DNA from: Clostridioides difficile_D
GTDB lineage: Bacteria > Bacillota > Clostridia > Peptostreptococcales > Peptostreptococcaceae
Reading direction: 5' to 3'
Assembly (NCBI GenBank): GCA_945861085.1
Contig: OX244046.1
Span: 2,046,001-2,110,000, forward strand
Length of the DNA stretch: 64,000 nucleotides
The translations under genes and the position numbers were made by a program. This document shows positions 25,070-33,158 of this stretch, one piece after another (within the stretch, counting starts at the first letter, position 1; every line of letters starts with the position of its first letter). The notes under the pieces were generated by a model. That model saw only the letters and a program-made list of their open reading frames with translations, did not search any database and had not been told where the DNA came from.

Positions 25070-25694
25070 TAAATATAGAAGAACTGTTAACAGAGAATTT
25101 GAAAAGAGTAGCTTTTGGCCAACATTTACAGATTTATTATCTACTGTATTGATGGTTGTGATTCTTATCCTATTTAGCTCAGAAAGTATTTCAGGTTCTG
25201 TCGAACAAGATTTAGCTAAAAATGTTAATGCTTCTGTTGAAGAAACTTTTAAAAAAAGTGGAATACCTGTGAAAGTAGATAAATCTAATGGTCAAGTAAC
25301 TTTTGGTGAAAGAACTATGTTTGATGTAGATAGTGATGTTTTAAAACCAGAAGCTAAAGAGATGTTAAAAATGTTCGTTCCAAAGTACATAGAAACTATT
25401 TATAAAGATTATGGTGATTATATATCCAAAATAGTTATAGAAGGTCATACAGATGATGTGGGAAGTTATATATACAATTTAGATTTATCGCAAAGAAGAG
25501 CATATAGCGTTGCTAAATTTATAGTGGGGGATGAAATAGGTGACTATAAATACAAAGATAAAGTGACTAAACATATTATTGCAATAGGAAGATCAAAAGC
25601 TGAACTCATAAAAAATGGTGATAATAGCGTAAATAGAGATGCATCTAGAAGAGTAGAACTAAAATATGAAATAAATATTAATCAAAATAAATAA
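25062..25694 (+). CDS. MotB/OmpA-type peptidoglycan-binding partner (ZorB-like)
   Basis: The protein has 210 residues. A single N-terminal membrane helix, FWPTFTDLLSTVLMVVILIL, carries the Asp (D in FTDLL) that conducts protons in MotB-type stators. The C-terminal OmpA/MotB domain has MFDVDSDVLKPEAKEML, VIEGHTDDVGSYIYNLDLSQ and the RAYSVAKFI helix, which bind peptidoglycan. It is coupled to the preceding channel gene by an 8-base overlap. The pair resembles ZorAB, but no zorC, D or E effector genes are adjacent, so a defence role is unproven. A terminator follows directly. Confidence 0.87.
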   Translation: MNNKYRRTVNREFEKSSFWPTFTDLLSTVLMVVILILFSSESISGSVEQDLAKNVNASVEETFKKSGIPVKVDKSNGQVTFGERTMFDVDSDVLKPEAKEMLKMFVPKYIETIYKDYGDYISKIVIEGHTDDVGSYIYNLDLSQRRAYSVAKFIVGDEIGDYKYKDKVTKHIIAIGRSKAELIKNGDNSVNRDASRRVELKYEININQNK

Positions 25695-25712
25695 TTAAAT
25701 TTTTATAAAAAA

Positions 25713-25748
25713 AAAGAAGGCAGTTGGTGTGAGCTTTAAGCCTTCTTT
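25713..25748 (+). terminator. Terminator after the ZorAB-like pair
   Basis: AAAGAAGGC (25713-25721) pairs with GCCTTCTTT (25740-25748), 19 bases after the stop codon. It confirms that the two-gene unit ends here and has no downstream partner. Confidence 0.8.
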
Positions 25749-26022
25749 AAGGAAAAAGTTTATTTATTTTTGTTGATACTTAAGATATTATAGTTTTTAG
25801 AGGAAATTTGCAATATCTAAAACGTAAATGGTCGTTTAAAATGCATAACTGGATACTACTGATGTAAAATATTTCATTTTATATAACATAAAACTTATAT
25901 GATGTCAATTTTCTATGTTATTGTACTATAATCTGTTATTTAAAATATTATGTAAAAAAATATCATAAAAACGCATATCATGTTATAATTACTAGAGTAT
26001 TATGAATATGGAGGCGTAGTTT
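25749..26022. other. AT-rich intergenic region
   Basis: No gene or strong structure is seen. A TATAAT lies about 40 bases before the next gene (near 25984) and may be its -10 box, without a convincing -35 box. Confidence 0.4.
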
Positions 26023-27195
26023 GTGATAGAAAGAAGAGTAAAAAATAAAAAAAATTCTAAATTTAAAGCTTTGATACTTTTATTGATGGTATCTATATCG
26101 ATTTATTTAACCGGTTGTGCTACATCAGACACTGGAAATAGTCAATCAAATAATCAGGATTCTTTATCTAGTAGTATATCAAGTGATAAGAATGTAAAAA
26201 TTCATTTTATTAACACTGGAAATAGTGATGCAATATTAATTCAAGATGGCAAAACTTTTACATTGATAGATGGGGGAGATAACGATGATGAGAATTTAAT
26301 GGTAAACTATCTAAAGAATCAAGGTGTAAAAGGTATTAAATATCTTATAGCTACCCATTCTCATGCAGACCATTTAGGAGGACTTGATTCTGTTGTCAAA
26401 AATTTCAATATAGAAAATGTTTTTGTATCGAATGGCTCAGCAGAAACAAAGAGTTATAGAGATTTTATAAATGCTTTGGCAAATAAGGATTTATCTCCAA
26501 GTGTACCACTTGAAAATAACAAGTTTTATTTAGAAGATTCTTATTTTGAAGTTCTAAATACAAATGGAGGAGACACTACTAATGAGCAATCTCTAGTTCT
26601 TGTATATACTAATGGGAATGATAAAGTTTTATTTACAGGTGATGCTGAAGAAGGTACTGAAAAAGAAATACTACCAAAACTTGATAAAGTAGACCTTTTA
26701 AAAGTAGCTCATCATGGTTCTCGTAGTAGTTCATCTCAAGCTTTTTTAGATAAAGTAAACCCTGAATATGCAGTTCTTTTAGTAGGCAAGGGTAATTCAT
26801 ATGGTCATCCACACCAGGAGACAATGAATAAATTAGAAAAAATGGGAGTAAAAGTACATAGAAGTGATGAGTGTTCAGATATAATATTTGAATCAACAGG
26901 TGATGGAGTATTTACAAGTTGTAAAGATGGAAGTTATAACAGAGGTGTTAGAGAAGATGGAAACTATGGAAAATCAAATAATAACACAACTAAAACTGAT
27001 TCTTCTCAAAATGAATCTTCAAATAAAGAACAAAATACATCCAATTCAGCAGAAGTAGTGTATTTTACTCCAAAAGGGAAGAGTTATCACTCTACAAAAA
27101 ATTGTAGTGGACTTTCAAGAAGTAAAAAAATATTATCAGGCACAATTGCAGAAAGTAAGAAAAATGACCCATGTGATATATGTTATGGAAAATAA
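26023..27195 (+). CDS. Lipoprotein with ComEC-like metallo-beta-lactamase domain
   Basis: The protein has 390 residues. A lipoprotein signal peptide ends in the lipobox LTGC (about 31-34), so the mature protein is anchored outside the membrane. A metallo-beta-lactamase fold follows with THSHADHLGG (metal ligands), LFTGDAEEG and VAHHGSRSSS, as in the C-terminal domain of ComEC and related extracellular nucleases or phosphodiesterases. A low-complexity Ser/Asn linker leads to a small C-terminal module with HSTKNCSG and CDICYGK, a likely metal-binding knuckle. Start is GTG at 26023 after GGAGGCG. The ComEC channel part is absent, so it is not a DNA importer by itself. Confidence 0.88.
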   Translation: MIERRVKNKKNSKFKALILLLMVSISIYLTGCATSDTGNSQSNNQDSLSSSISSDKNVKIHFINTGNSDAILIQDGKTFTLIDGGDNDDENLMVNYLKNQGVKGIKYLIATHSHADHLGGLDSVVKNFNIENVFVSNGSAETKSYRDFINALANKDLSPSVPLENNKFYLEDSYFEVLNTNGGDTTNEQSLVLVYTNGNDKVLFTGDAEEGTEKEILPKLDKVDLLKVAHHGSRSSSSQAFLDKVNPEYAVLLVGKGNSYGHPHQETMNKLEKMGVKVHRSDECSDIIFESTGDGVFTSCKDGSYNRGVREDGNYGKSNNNTTKTDSSQNESSNKEQNTSNSAEVVYFTPKGKSYHSTKNCSGLSRSKKILSGTIAESKKNDPCDICYGK

Positions 27196-27230
27196 TAAAC
27201 AGAGTAACCAATAAAAAATAAATACATAAA

Positions 27231-27291
27231 AAAATAAGCTATAATCAATAGATAACACATTTTATCTATACGAGTAGCTTATTTTTTTAAG
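27231..27291. terminator. Bidirectional terminator between the lipoprotein gene and lexA
   Basis: AAATAAGCTA pairs with TAGCTTATTT, with an inner TAGATAA/TTATCTA stem and T-rich or A-rich flanks. It lies between two converging genes. Confidence 0.75.
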
Positions 27292-27304
27292 TATTCTTTA
27301 ATAG

Positions 27305-27952
27305 CTATTTAATAACTCTAAATACACCAGTTACAATACCTACAATTTCAACTTCTGAGTCATTGAGCATAATTGGTTCCATAAAATCATTTTCTGGCTG
27401 AAGTCTTATTAAATTTCCTTCTTTAAAAAATCTCTTAACTGTAGCAGATTCACCATTTATAAGTGCAACTACTATCTGAGAATTCAAGGCTGTATTTTTT
27501 TTGTCTACTACAACGTAATCTTCATCTAAAATTCCTGCATTAATCATACTTTCGCCTTTTACTCTTAATACAAAATTATTACTGCCCTTTACTAAACTGG
27601 CAGGGAATGGAATGTATTCCTCTATGTTTTGTTGAGCTAAAATGGGTTCTCCAGCTGTTATTTGACCTACTAAAGGAAGTTCTATTATTTCTTGATTAGC
27701 TCCAGAAACATCATTTACTTTACTACGTTCTAAAACTTCAATAGCTCTTGGTTTAGTAGGGTCCTTTCTTATGTATCCCAGTTTTTCAAGTTTATTTAGA
27801 TGAGAGTGTACAGTTGAAGTAGATCTTAACCCCACAGCAGTACATATTTCTCTTACAGCAGGTGGATAACCTTTTAATGTGATTTGAGACTTTATAAATT
27901 CCAATATCAAGACTTGCTTTTCAGTTAGATCTAAATACATAACATCACTCAT
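27305..27952 (-). CDS. lexA: SOS repressor LexA
   Basis: The protein has a winged-helix DNA-binding domain (LTEKQVLILEFIKSQ, YPPAVREICTAVGLRS, STSTVHSHLNKLEKLGYI) and an S24 peptidase domain. The self-cleavage site is Ala-Gly in VGQITAGEPILA, the Ser is in VKGESMINAGILD and the Lys in GESATVKRFF. It represses DNA repair genes and is cleaved when RecA is activated. The frame is open to an ATG at 27985, but no ribosome site precedes that. ATG at 27952 (MSDVM) or 27940 (MYLDL) is more likely. A LexA box lies about 40 bases upstream of the frame start, so it should be self-regulated. Confidence 0.95.
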   Translation of the reverse strand: MSDVMYLDLTEKQVLILEFIKSQITLKGYPPAVREICTAVGLRSTSTVHSHLNKLEKLGYIRKDPTKPRAIEVLERSKVNDVSGANQEIIELPLVGQITAGEPILAQQNIEEYIPFPASLVKGSNNFVLRVKGESMINAGILDEDYVVVDKKNTALNSQIVVALINGESATVKRFFKEGNLIRLQPENDFMEPIMLNDSEVEIVGIVTGVFRVIK

Positions 27953-28024
27953 TTCCAAACATATTTTGTTTTTATTTCCATACACTTTATATTTTTAATT
28001 ATAACATAATCCATTTATATCTGC

Positions 28025-28036
28025 AAACATTTGTTC
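28025..28036. promoter_or_regulatory. LexA operator
   Basis: On the minus strand it reads GAACAAATGTTT, close to the Gram-positive/clostridial LexA box GAAC-N4-GTTY. It lies just upstream of lexA and within 8 bases of the end of the upstream recombinase gene. Confidence 0.75.
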
Positions 28037-28043
28037 CTGATTT

Positions 28044-29171
28044 TTAATCATCCTCAATCCATTCAAAATTCTTAACTATATCACGTTTTACGTTTTTCTT
28101 GTGGGCTGCATAAAGCTGAGTGGTTGTGACATTATCATGGTCAAGTAAATTTTGAACATCATATATAGAAAATCCAGTTTGGATTAGGGAAGTCGCTGCT
28201 GTTGCTCTTAGTTTATGAGGACTATATCCGTTATCTCTAGTAGTATCAAGTGGAATAGAAGTATATTTTTTTACTAGTGTTCTTATAGCTTTTGCTGTTA
28301 TTCTCTTATTTTGAAGAGATAAAAATAAAGCATCTTTTTCTTCATCATTTAATAAATCATCTCTTGTTCTTTCATTTTGCAAATAATCTTTTATTACATG
28401 TTCACAAGTGTGATTTATAGGCATTAAAACTTCTTTTCCACGTTTTCTATATATTTTAAATTCACCTCTTGAAAAATTGAAAGAGGAGATATTGAGTTCT
28501 CTAAGTTCATTTAATCTAAGCCCATATGTAACAAATAAGGCCAATATAGCTTTATCACGTAACCTAGTTTTTCTCCAGTACACTTTTTCTTTTTCTGTAA
28601 GTCCTTCACCTGTTTCTACTGATTCAAGCATCTTAGCAACCTCATCTATCTCAAGACGCTTAATAGCATCTGGTTGAGGCTTAGGAAGCTTTATTGGATT
28701 GAATCCATCAGTTATATTGTTATCTATTTGGGAGTTTCTGTATAAAAATTTAAATAGAGTAGAGATGGATGATTTTTTTCTTGCCAAAGCTCTATTGTTA
28801 TTTTCAAAAATTAATGTGTTTTTCTCCGTATTTTTATAATATCTGCTACAATAATCACCTAAGAATAAATTTATATCTCTTGATTTTATTGTATTAAAAT
28901 CATCTTCTGTAATATCTTTTATACAATCTGCATTTGTCAATTCCTTGGTCTCAATCAAATATGAACAGAAAAAATTTATGTCTTCTAAATAAGCAAGTCG
29001 TGTGGAAACTGCAACAGAACCCTTAAGATAGATAAAATAATCCTTCATAAATGTAGGAAGTTTATTTTCCAAAAGTAGACATTTTTCTATGAGTTCATTT
29101 TCCTTGATGACAATATTATCAGGTTTATCTGATTTGTTATGTACTTTTATAATTTTTTTATCATTATTCAA
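28044..29171 (-). CDS. Tyrosine recombinase (XerC/D-like integrase) upstream of lexA
   Basis: The product has about 375 residues from TTG 29171, which follows AGGAGG by 8 bases; the longer frame to 29243 lacks a ribosome site. The N-terminal core-binding domain is SAM-like (about 45-165). The catalytic domain has Arg in FVTYGLRLNELREL, Lys near FKIYRKRGKEVLMP, HKLRATAATSLI, DHDNVTTTQLY in place of the usual GH box, and Tyr in TQLYAAH. No other mobile-element genes surround it, so it is either a domesticated recombinase or a chromosomal Xer-like enzyme. It reads in the same direction as lexA, 91 bases ahead. Confidence 0.88.
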   Translation of the reverse strand: MNNDKKIIKVHNKSDKPDNIVIKENELIEKCLLLENKLPTFMKDYFIYLKGSVAVSTRLAYLEDINFFCSYLIETKELTNADCIKDITEDDFNTIKSRDINLFLGDYCSRYYKNTEKNTLIFENNNRALARKKSSISTLFKFLYRNSQIDNNITDGFNPIKLPKPQPDAIKRLEIDEVAKMLESVETGEGLTEKEKVYWRKTRLRDKAILALFVTYGLRLNELRELNISSFNFSRGEFKIYRKRGKEVLMPINHTCEHVIKDYLQNERTRDDLLNDEEKDALFLSLQNKRITAKAIRTLVKKYTSIPLDTTRDNGYSPHKLRATAATSLIQTGFSIYDVQNLLDHDNVTTTQLYAAHKKNVKRDIVKNFEWIEDD

Positions 29172-29476
29172 AATTAAACCTCCTAAAACTAAAATATAAA
29201 TTTTTATATAGTTATATTTAGTATAAATATTTAATTTAATCATTTTTTGTATTTTTAAGAGATTAGTAGTGCTTTAATCGAAATCACTACTAACTATTCC
29301 CTAAATCCACATTTAAAGATTAGTTAGATTTAAGTACTCTTTTTTTATTTCTCAATATACTTTAAGAATATTTATTAAAATATATTGAGAAATTTTATGT
29401 TCTTTTAAAATCTTTTATATCTAATATTTTTATACATTTCTAATGAAACTAAATATATAGTAAAATATGTAGTTCT
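29172..29476. other. Intergenic region with two hairpins
   Basis: TTAGTAGTG pairs with CACTACTAA (about 29264-29295), and CTCAATATA pairs with TATATTGAG (about 29353-29392). The second could terminate the membrane peptidase gene, which ends at 29477 on the minus strand. No gene is seen. Confidence 0.5.
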
Positions 29477-30322
29477 TTAATTAAATTTTTTAAACGGACT
29501 AACTAAGCTAAAAAGATAAGATATTATAAGCGTTACTATTGAAAAAATAAGCCCTATTGCCATAAAAAAACTTACAAATATATTATACTGAACTATTAAA
29601 CCTGATATATTCAAGTTATCTGGTCCAAGTAAGTATGTGATTAAACTTATCACAAAAATAACTATAACTATAAAACTCAAACCATTTAAACTGTTTTTTA
29701 AATCAGCACTACTAAGTGACATATGTGTAGATATAGAATACATTAAAAATATAAATATAAAATACTTAAATGAATATACACTAGGTGTTAACAACATTAT
29801 TCTTATAAAATTAGAAATGTCATCTAAAATAATGTGTATAAAACTATTTATATTAAAGTTATTAATCATACTTATGTATAATTTTAAATCTATATTTTGT
29901 GTCACTTTCATATAACTCTCCGGCAATAATATTTTAAAAAATAAAATAATCATTATTGTTCCACCTATAATAGGTGCAATTCCTATAAAGAAATTTCCTA
30001 TACTTTGATAAAGATTATCTTTTTTATAACTATGACTTACATATCCTAATATACCATCATTTTTACTTTCTATTGGTCTGAAAAACTTAACTGAATTTAT
30101 TTTATGCATGAAAATCAAACACATTAACAAATGACTCAGTTCATGAATAAATGTTCCTATAGCTCCAGTTACAATAATTCCAGTTTTTCCAAAAGATGAA
30201 AATATAAATCTATTATTTAAATTTTCTGTAATGCTAAAAATCAATCCAAATACAACAAATATTCCTACAAAACAAAAGATATTTATCATACTTATTTTTA
30301 AAAATTCTATTATATGAATCAT
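29477..30322 (-). CDS. Membrane protein with HExxH motif (M50-like)
   Basis: The protein has 281 residues and about seven hydrophobic segments. GTFIHELSHLLMCLIF at about residues 58-73 contains an HExxH zinc motif inside a membrane helix, as in site-2-type (M50) metalloproteases. No clear second NxxPxxxxD motif was found, so the catalytic set may be incomplete or divergent. It could process membrane proteins or be an inactive relative. ATG at 30322. It is flanked by a small ACT-like gene upstream on the same strand, with a 29-base gap to the better start of that gene's stop, so the two may be co-transcribed. Confidence 0.7.
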   Translation of the reverse strand: MIHIIEFLKISMINIFCFVGIFVVFGLIFSITENLNNRFIFSSFGKTGIIVTGAIGTFIHELSHLLMCLIFMHKINSVKFFRPIESKNDGILGYVSHSYKKDNLYQSIGNFFIGIAPIIGGTIMIILFFKILLPESYMKVTQNIDLKLYISMINNFNINSFIHIILDDISNFIRIMLLTPSVYSFKYFIFIFLMYSISTHMSLSSADLKNSLNGLSFIVIVIFVISLITYLLGPDNLNISGLIVQYNIFVSFFMAIGLIFSIVTLIISYLFSLVSPFKKFN

Positions 30323-30351
30323 AAACTAAAACCTCATGTAAAAGTATTCAA

Positions 30352-30723
30352 CTACTCTACTTCATATCCATTACAGTTTAAAATTTTACAAGCATTTTCT
30401 ATATCTTTTTCTTTTATTAAAATATAATCTGTATCATATGTAGAAATTGCAAATATACTTATTTTATTGTCTGCCAACAAACTACTTAGCTTAGATAAAA
30501 TTCCTACAAGTGAAAAATCTAAAGGACCTAGTATCTTAAGTATTCTCCATTCTTTTTCTGACTTAACATCAGAAGGAATATTATTATTTAAGCATACAAT
30601 ACTCAATTCATCATTAGTTTTAGTTATAGAATAAAAGTTTTCTGTATCTATCCATGTTGGTATTTTGCTATCATTCTTCAATCTACATACTGCATACTCT
30701 TCCATAAATAATTTTAATTTCAT
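30352..30723 (-). CDS. ACT-domain protein
   Basis: The protein has 123 residues. The C-terminal part, KILGPLDFSLVGILSKLSSL followed by ISIFAISTYDTDYILI, has the beta-alpha-beta pattern of ACT domains in the CASTOR/aspartokinase-like group, which bind amino acids. There is no attached enzyme domain, so it is a stand-alone regulator or sensor. The ATG at 30723 is chosen because GGAGGAGA lies 8 bases before it; the TTG at 30741 is part of that site's upstream context. Confidence 0.75.
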   Translation of the reverse strand: MKLKLFMEEYAVCRLKNDSKIPTWIDTENFYSITKTNDELSIVCLNNNIPSDVKSEKEWRILKILGPLDFSLVGILSKLSSLLADNKISIFAISTYDTDYILIKEKDIENACKILNCNGYEVE

Positions 30724-30803
30724 AATGTATATCTCCTCCAAACTTATTTATTTACTTAAGATTATACATTAAAAATTATATAAAATAAAACATATAAAGT
30801 AAA

Positions 30804-30843
30804 AAAGGTTCACTATAGCATCCTATTTCTATAGTCAACCTTT
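30804..30843 (-). terminator. Terminator of spoVS
   Basis: AAAGGTT-C-ACTATAG pairs with CTATAGT-C-AACCTTT, and a T-run follows on the minus strand, 33 bases beyond the spoVS stop. Confidence 0.8.
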
Positions 30844-30875
30844 AAAACTTAATTAAATTCTAATAAAAAGATATA

Positions 30876-31136
30876 TTATCTAGGCTCAATTATAAGTTTA
30901 ATGGCTGTTTTCTTATCACCCTCGATTTCTATATCAGTAAATGCGGGAATGCAAACTAAATCCATTCCACTAGGTGCAACAAAACCTCTTGCTATTGCAA
31001 TTGATTTTATCGCTTGATTTAGAGCTCCAGCTCCTATAGCTTGTATTTCTGCAATACCTCGTTCTCTCAGTACTCCAGCCAATGCTCCAGCTACAGAATT
31101 AGGATTAGATTTTGATGAAACTTTTAGTACTTCCAT
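30876..31136 (-). CDS. spoVS: Stage V sporulation protein S
   Basis: The protein has 86 residues and is almost invariant in sporulating Firmicutes. MEVLKVSSKSNPNSVAGALA, IQAIGAGALNQAIKSIAIAR and the ending VCIPAFTDIEIEG are diagnostic of the Alba-like SpoVS fold. It is needed for normal spore coat assembly and septation in Bacillus. It stands alone, with its own terminator. AAGGAGATG precedes the start. Confidence 0.97.
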   Translation of the reverse strand: MEVLKVSSKSNPNSVAGALAGVLRERGIAEIQAIGAGALNQAIKSIAIARGFVAPSGMDLVCIPAFTDIEIEGDKKTAIKLIIEPR

Positions 31137-31324
31137 TTCAACATCTCCTTGTTAATTTGTTAAAGTATCCATTACCTAAAGTACTAAATCATAATTGCCA
31201 TTTACTAATTACAATCATCATTTAAAGTATACTTTTATAAAAATATACTTCTATAATCGTTTTAAGAAAACCTTTATTTTTTAAAACCATTTTATAATGA
31301 AAAAACTACAAATTTCTTTATATT

Positions 31325-32269
31325 CTATAAGCATTTTCCAATATTTCTAAATTTATTATATCTTTGAGCTATAATTTCTTCTTTATTCATATCTTTATAA
31401 TGATTTAATCTTTCTAAAATATAAGCTTTTATTTCCTTTGAAACAGCTGCTACATCTTTTTGTGCTCCTCCAATAGGTTCCTTTATAATCTTATCTATTA
31501 TTTTTAAATCATATAAATCATTACTTGTAAGCTTCATAACATCACAAGCTTCTTTAGCTTTAGATGAATCTTTAAATAGAATACTAGAAAGCCCTTCAGG
31601 TGAAATTACAGAATAAACTGAATGTTCTAGCATACAAACATCATTGCCTACTCCAATACCTAAAGCTCCTCCACTACCACCTTCACCAATTACAAAAGTG
31701 ATTACTGGAACGGAAAGTTTACTCATTTCAAGTAAATTCCTTGCAATAGCTTCTCCTTGTCCTCTTTCTTCTGCTTCTAGACCACAAAAAGCTCCTGATG
31801 TATCAATAAATGTTATTATAGGTCTACCAAATTTTTCAGCTTGTTTCATAAGTCTTAATGCTTTTCTATATCCTTCTGGATGAGGCATTCCAAAATTTCT
31901 TTTTATATTTTCTTTTGTATCTCTTCCTTTTTGGTGACCAACTATAGTAACATTAAATCTTCCTATTTGACCGATTCCTCCAACTATAGAAGGGTCATCT
32001 TTAAAAAGCCTATCTCCATGAAGCTCTAAAAAATTAGAACAAATATGTTCTATGTATTCCAACGTCGTAGGTCTTTTTATATCTCTACTCAGCATTACCT
32101 TCTCATATGGTGATAGATGTGAAAAGGCATCTTCTTTAAGCTTTTCCAATTTCTCATTAAGTGAATTTATTTTATCACTTAAATCTATATTATTTGCCTT
32201 AGAAATAGTTATTAATTGTTTAATATCATTTTCTAAGACCTTTATTTTTTCACTATTATTTTTAATCAA
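31325..32269 (-). CDS. accA: Acetyl-CoA carboxylase carboxyltransferase subunit alpha
   Basis: The protein has 314 residues, last of the accB-C-D-A operon. A coiled N-terminus (about 1-60) leads to the crotonase-like fold with LELHGDRLFKDDPSIVGGIG, GHQKGRDTKENIKRNFGMPH, FIDTSGAFCGLEAEERGQGE and GEGGSGGALGIGVGN. With AccD it transfers the carboxyl group from carboxybiotin to acetyl-CoA, giving malonyl-CoA for fatty acids. It lies 20 bases after accD. Confidence 0.97.
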   Translation of the reverse strand: MIKNNSEKIKVLENDIKQLITISKANNIDLSDKINSLNEKLEKLKEDAFSHLSPYEKVMLSRDIKRPTTLEYIEHICSNFLELHGDRLFKDDPSIVGGIGQIGRFNVTIVGHQKGRDTKENIKRNFGMPHPEGYRKALRLMKQAEKFGRPIITFIDTSGAFCGLEAEERGQGEAIARNLLEMSKLSVPVITFVIGEGGSGGALGIGVGNDVCMLEHSVYSVISPEGLSSILFKDSSKAKEACDVMKLTSNDLYDLKIIDKIIKEPIGGAQKDVAAVSKEIKAYILERLNHYKDMNKEEIIAQRYNKFRNIGKCL

Positions 32270-32289
32270 AACAGTTCCTCCTTTATGCC

Positions 32290-33144
32290 CTATTTCTTGT
32301 GCATAGCAAGAATTTGATATAATACTTCCTTCATTTTTCTTCTATCTACTATCATGTCAATAAAACCTTTTTCAAGTAAAAACTCAGAAGTTTGAAATCC
32401 TTCAGGAAGTTTCTGATTTATTGTTTGTTCTATCACTCTTGGACCTGCAAAACCTATCAGCGTATTTGGTTCAGAAATTATAATATCTCCAAGCATAGCA
32501 AAACTAGCAGTTACTCCTCCAGTAGTAGGGTCAGTTAGAACTGATATATATGGTAATGATTTTTCTTCAAGTTTAGAAAGTGCTTGAGAAGTCTTTGCCA
32601 TCTGCATAAGAGATACCATACCTTCTTGCATTCTAGCTCCACCTGAGGCAGAACAAATAATTATAGGTAAATTATTTTCAGCAGCATATTCTATTGAGTA
32701 AGTTATTTTTTCTCCAACAATAGAGCCCATACTTCCCATCATAAAATCAGGATTCATTACACAAATAACTGTTTTAATTCCATTTAATCTTCCATAACCT
32801 GTGACAACAGCTTCTGACTCATTTGTTTTTTCTTTATAAGAGTCTATTTTTTCTTTGTAATTAGGAAAATTTAATGGATTTTGAAATTCTATATCAGAAT
32901 TAAATTCCATAAAAGTTCCTTTATCAATCAATAAATTTATTCTTTTTCTTGCTCTTAAGCCATAATGTCTTGAACATTTTGGACATACAAATGAATTTTC
33001 TTCTATGTCCTTTCTAAATACATGACTATCACAACCTTTGCAATAAGTCCAAAATTTATCATCTACACTATTCTTTTTAAAGTTGTCATCTAAAGAAATC
33101 GTAACGTACTTAGATTCTTTTGATGATAAAAATTTTTTTATCAT
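32290..33144 (-). CDS. accD: Acetyl-CoA carboxylase carboxyltransferase subunit beta
   Basis: The protein has 284 residues. An N-terminal zinc ribbon has two CxxC pairs (TYCKGCDSH and SFVCPKCSRHYG). The carboxyltransferase domain has ICSASGGARMQEGMVSLMQM and LTDPTTGGVTASFAMLGDI. It is the catalytic partner of AccA. It begins 14 bases after the accC stop. Confidence 0.97.
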   Translation of the reverse strand: MIKKFLSSKESKYVTISLDDNFKKNSVDDKFWTYCKGCDSHVFRKDIEENSFVCPKCSRHYGLRARKRINLLIDKGTFMEFNSDIEFQNPLNFPNYKEKIDSYKEKTNESEAVVTGYGRLNGIKTVICVMNPDFMMGSMGSIVGEKITYSIEYAAENNLPIIICSASGGARMQEGMVSLMQMAKTSQALSKLEEKSLPYISVLTDPTTGGVTASFAMLGDIIISEPNTLIGFAGPRVIEQTINQKLPEGFQTSEFLLEKGFIDMIVDRRKMKEVLYQILAMHKK

Positions 33145-33158
33145 AATCTATTTACTCC

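Noticed and set aside
23711..25694. Assigning the channel/OmpA pair to flagellar MotAB
   Set aside because: The long coiled-coil tail and lack of flagellar neighbours or MotA signature loops argue against a flagellar stator.
27953..27985. LexA start at the first ATG (27985)
   Set aside because: No ribosome site precedes it and the extra residues are not typical of LexA.
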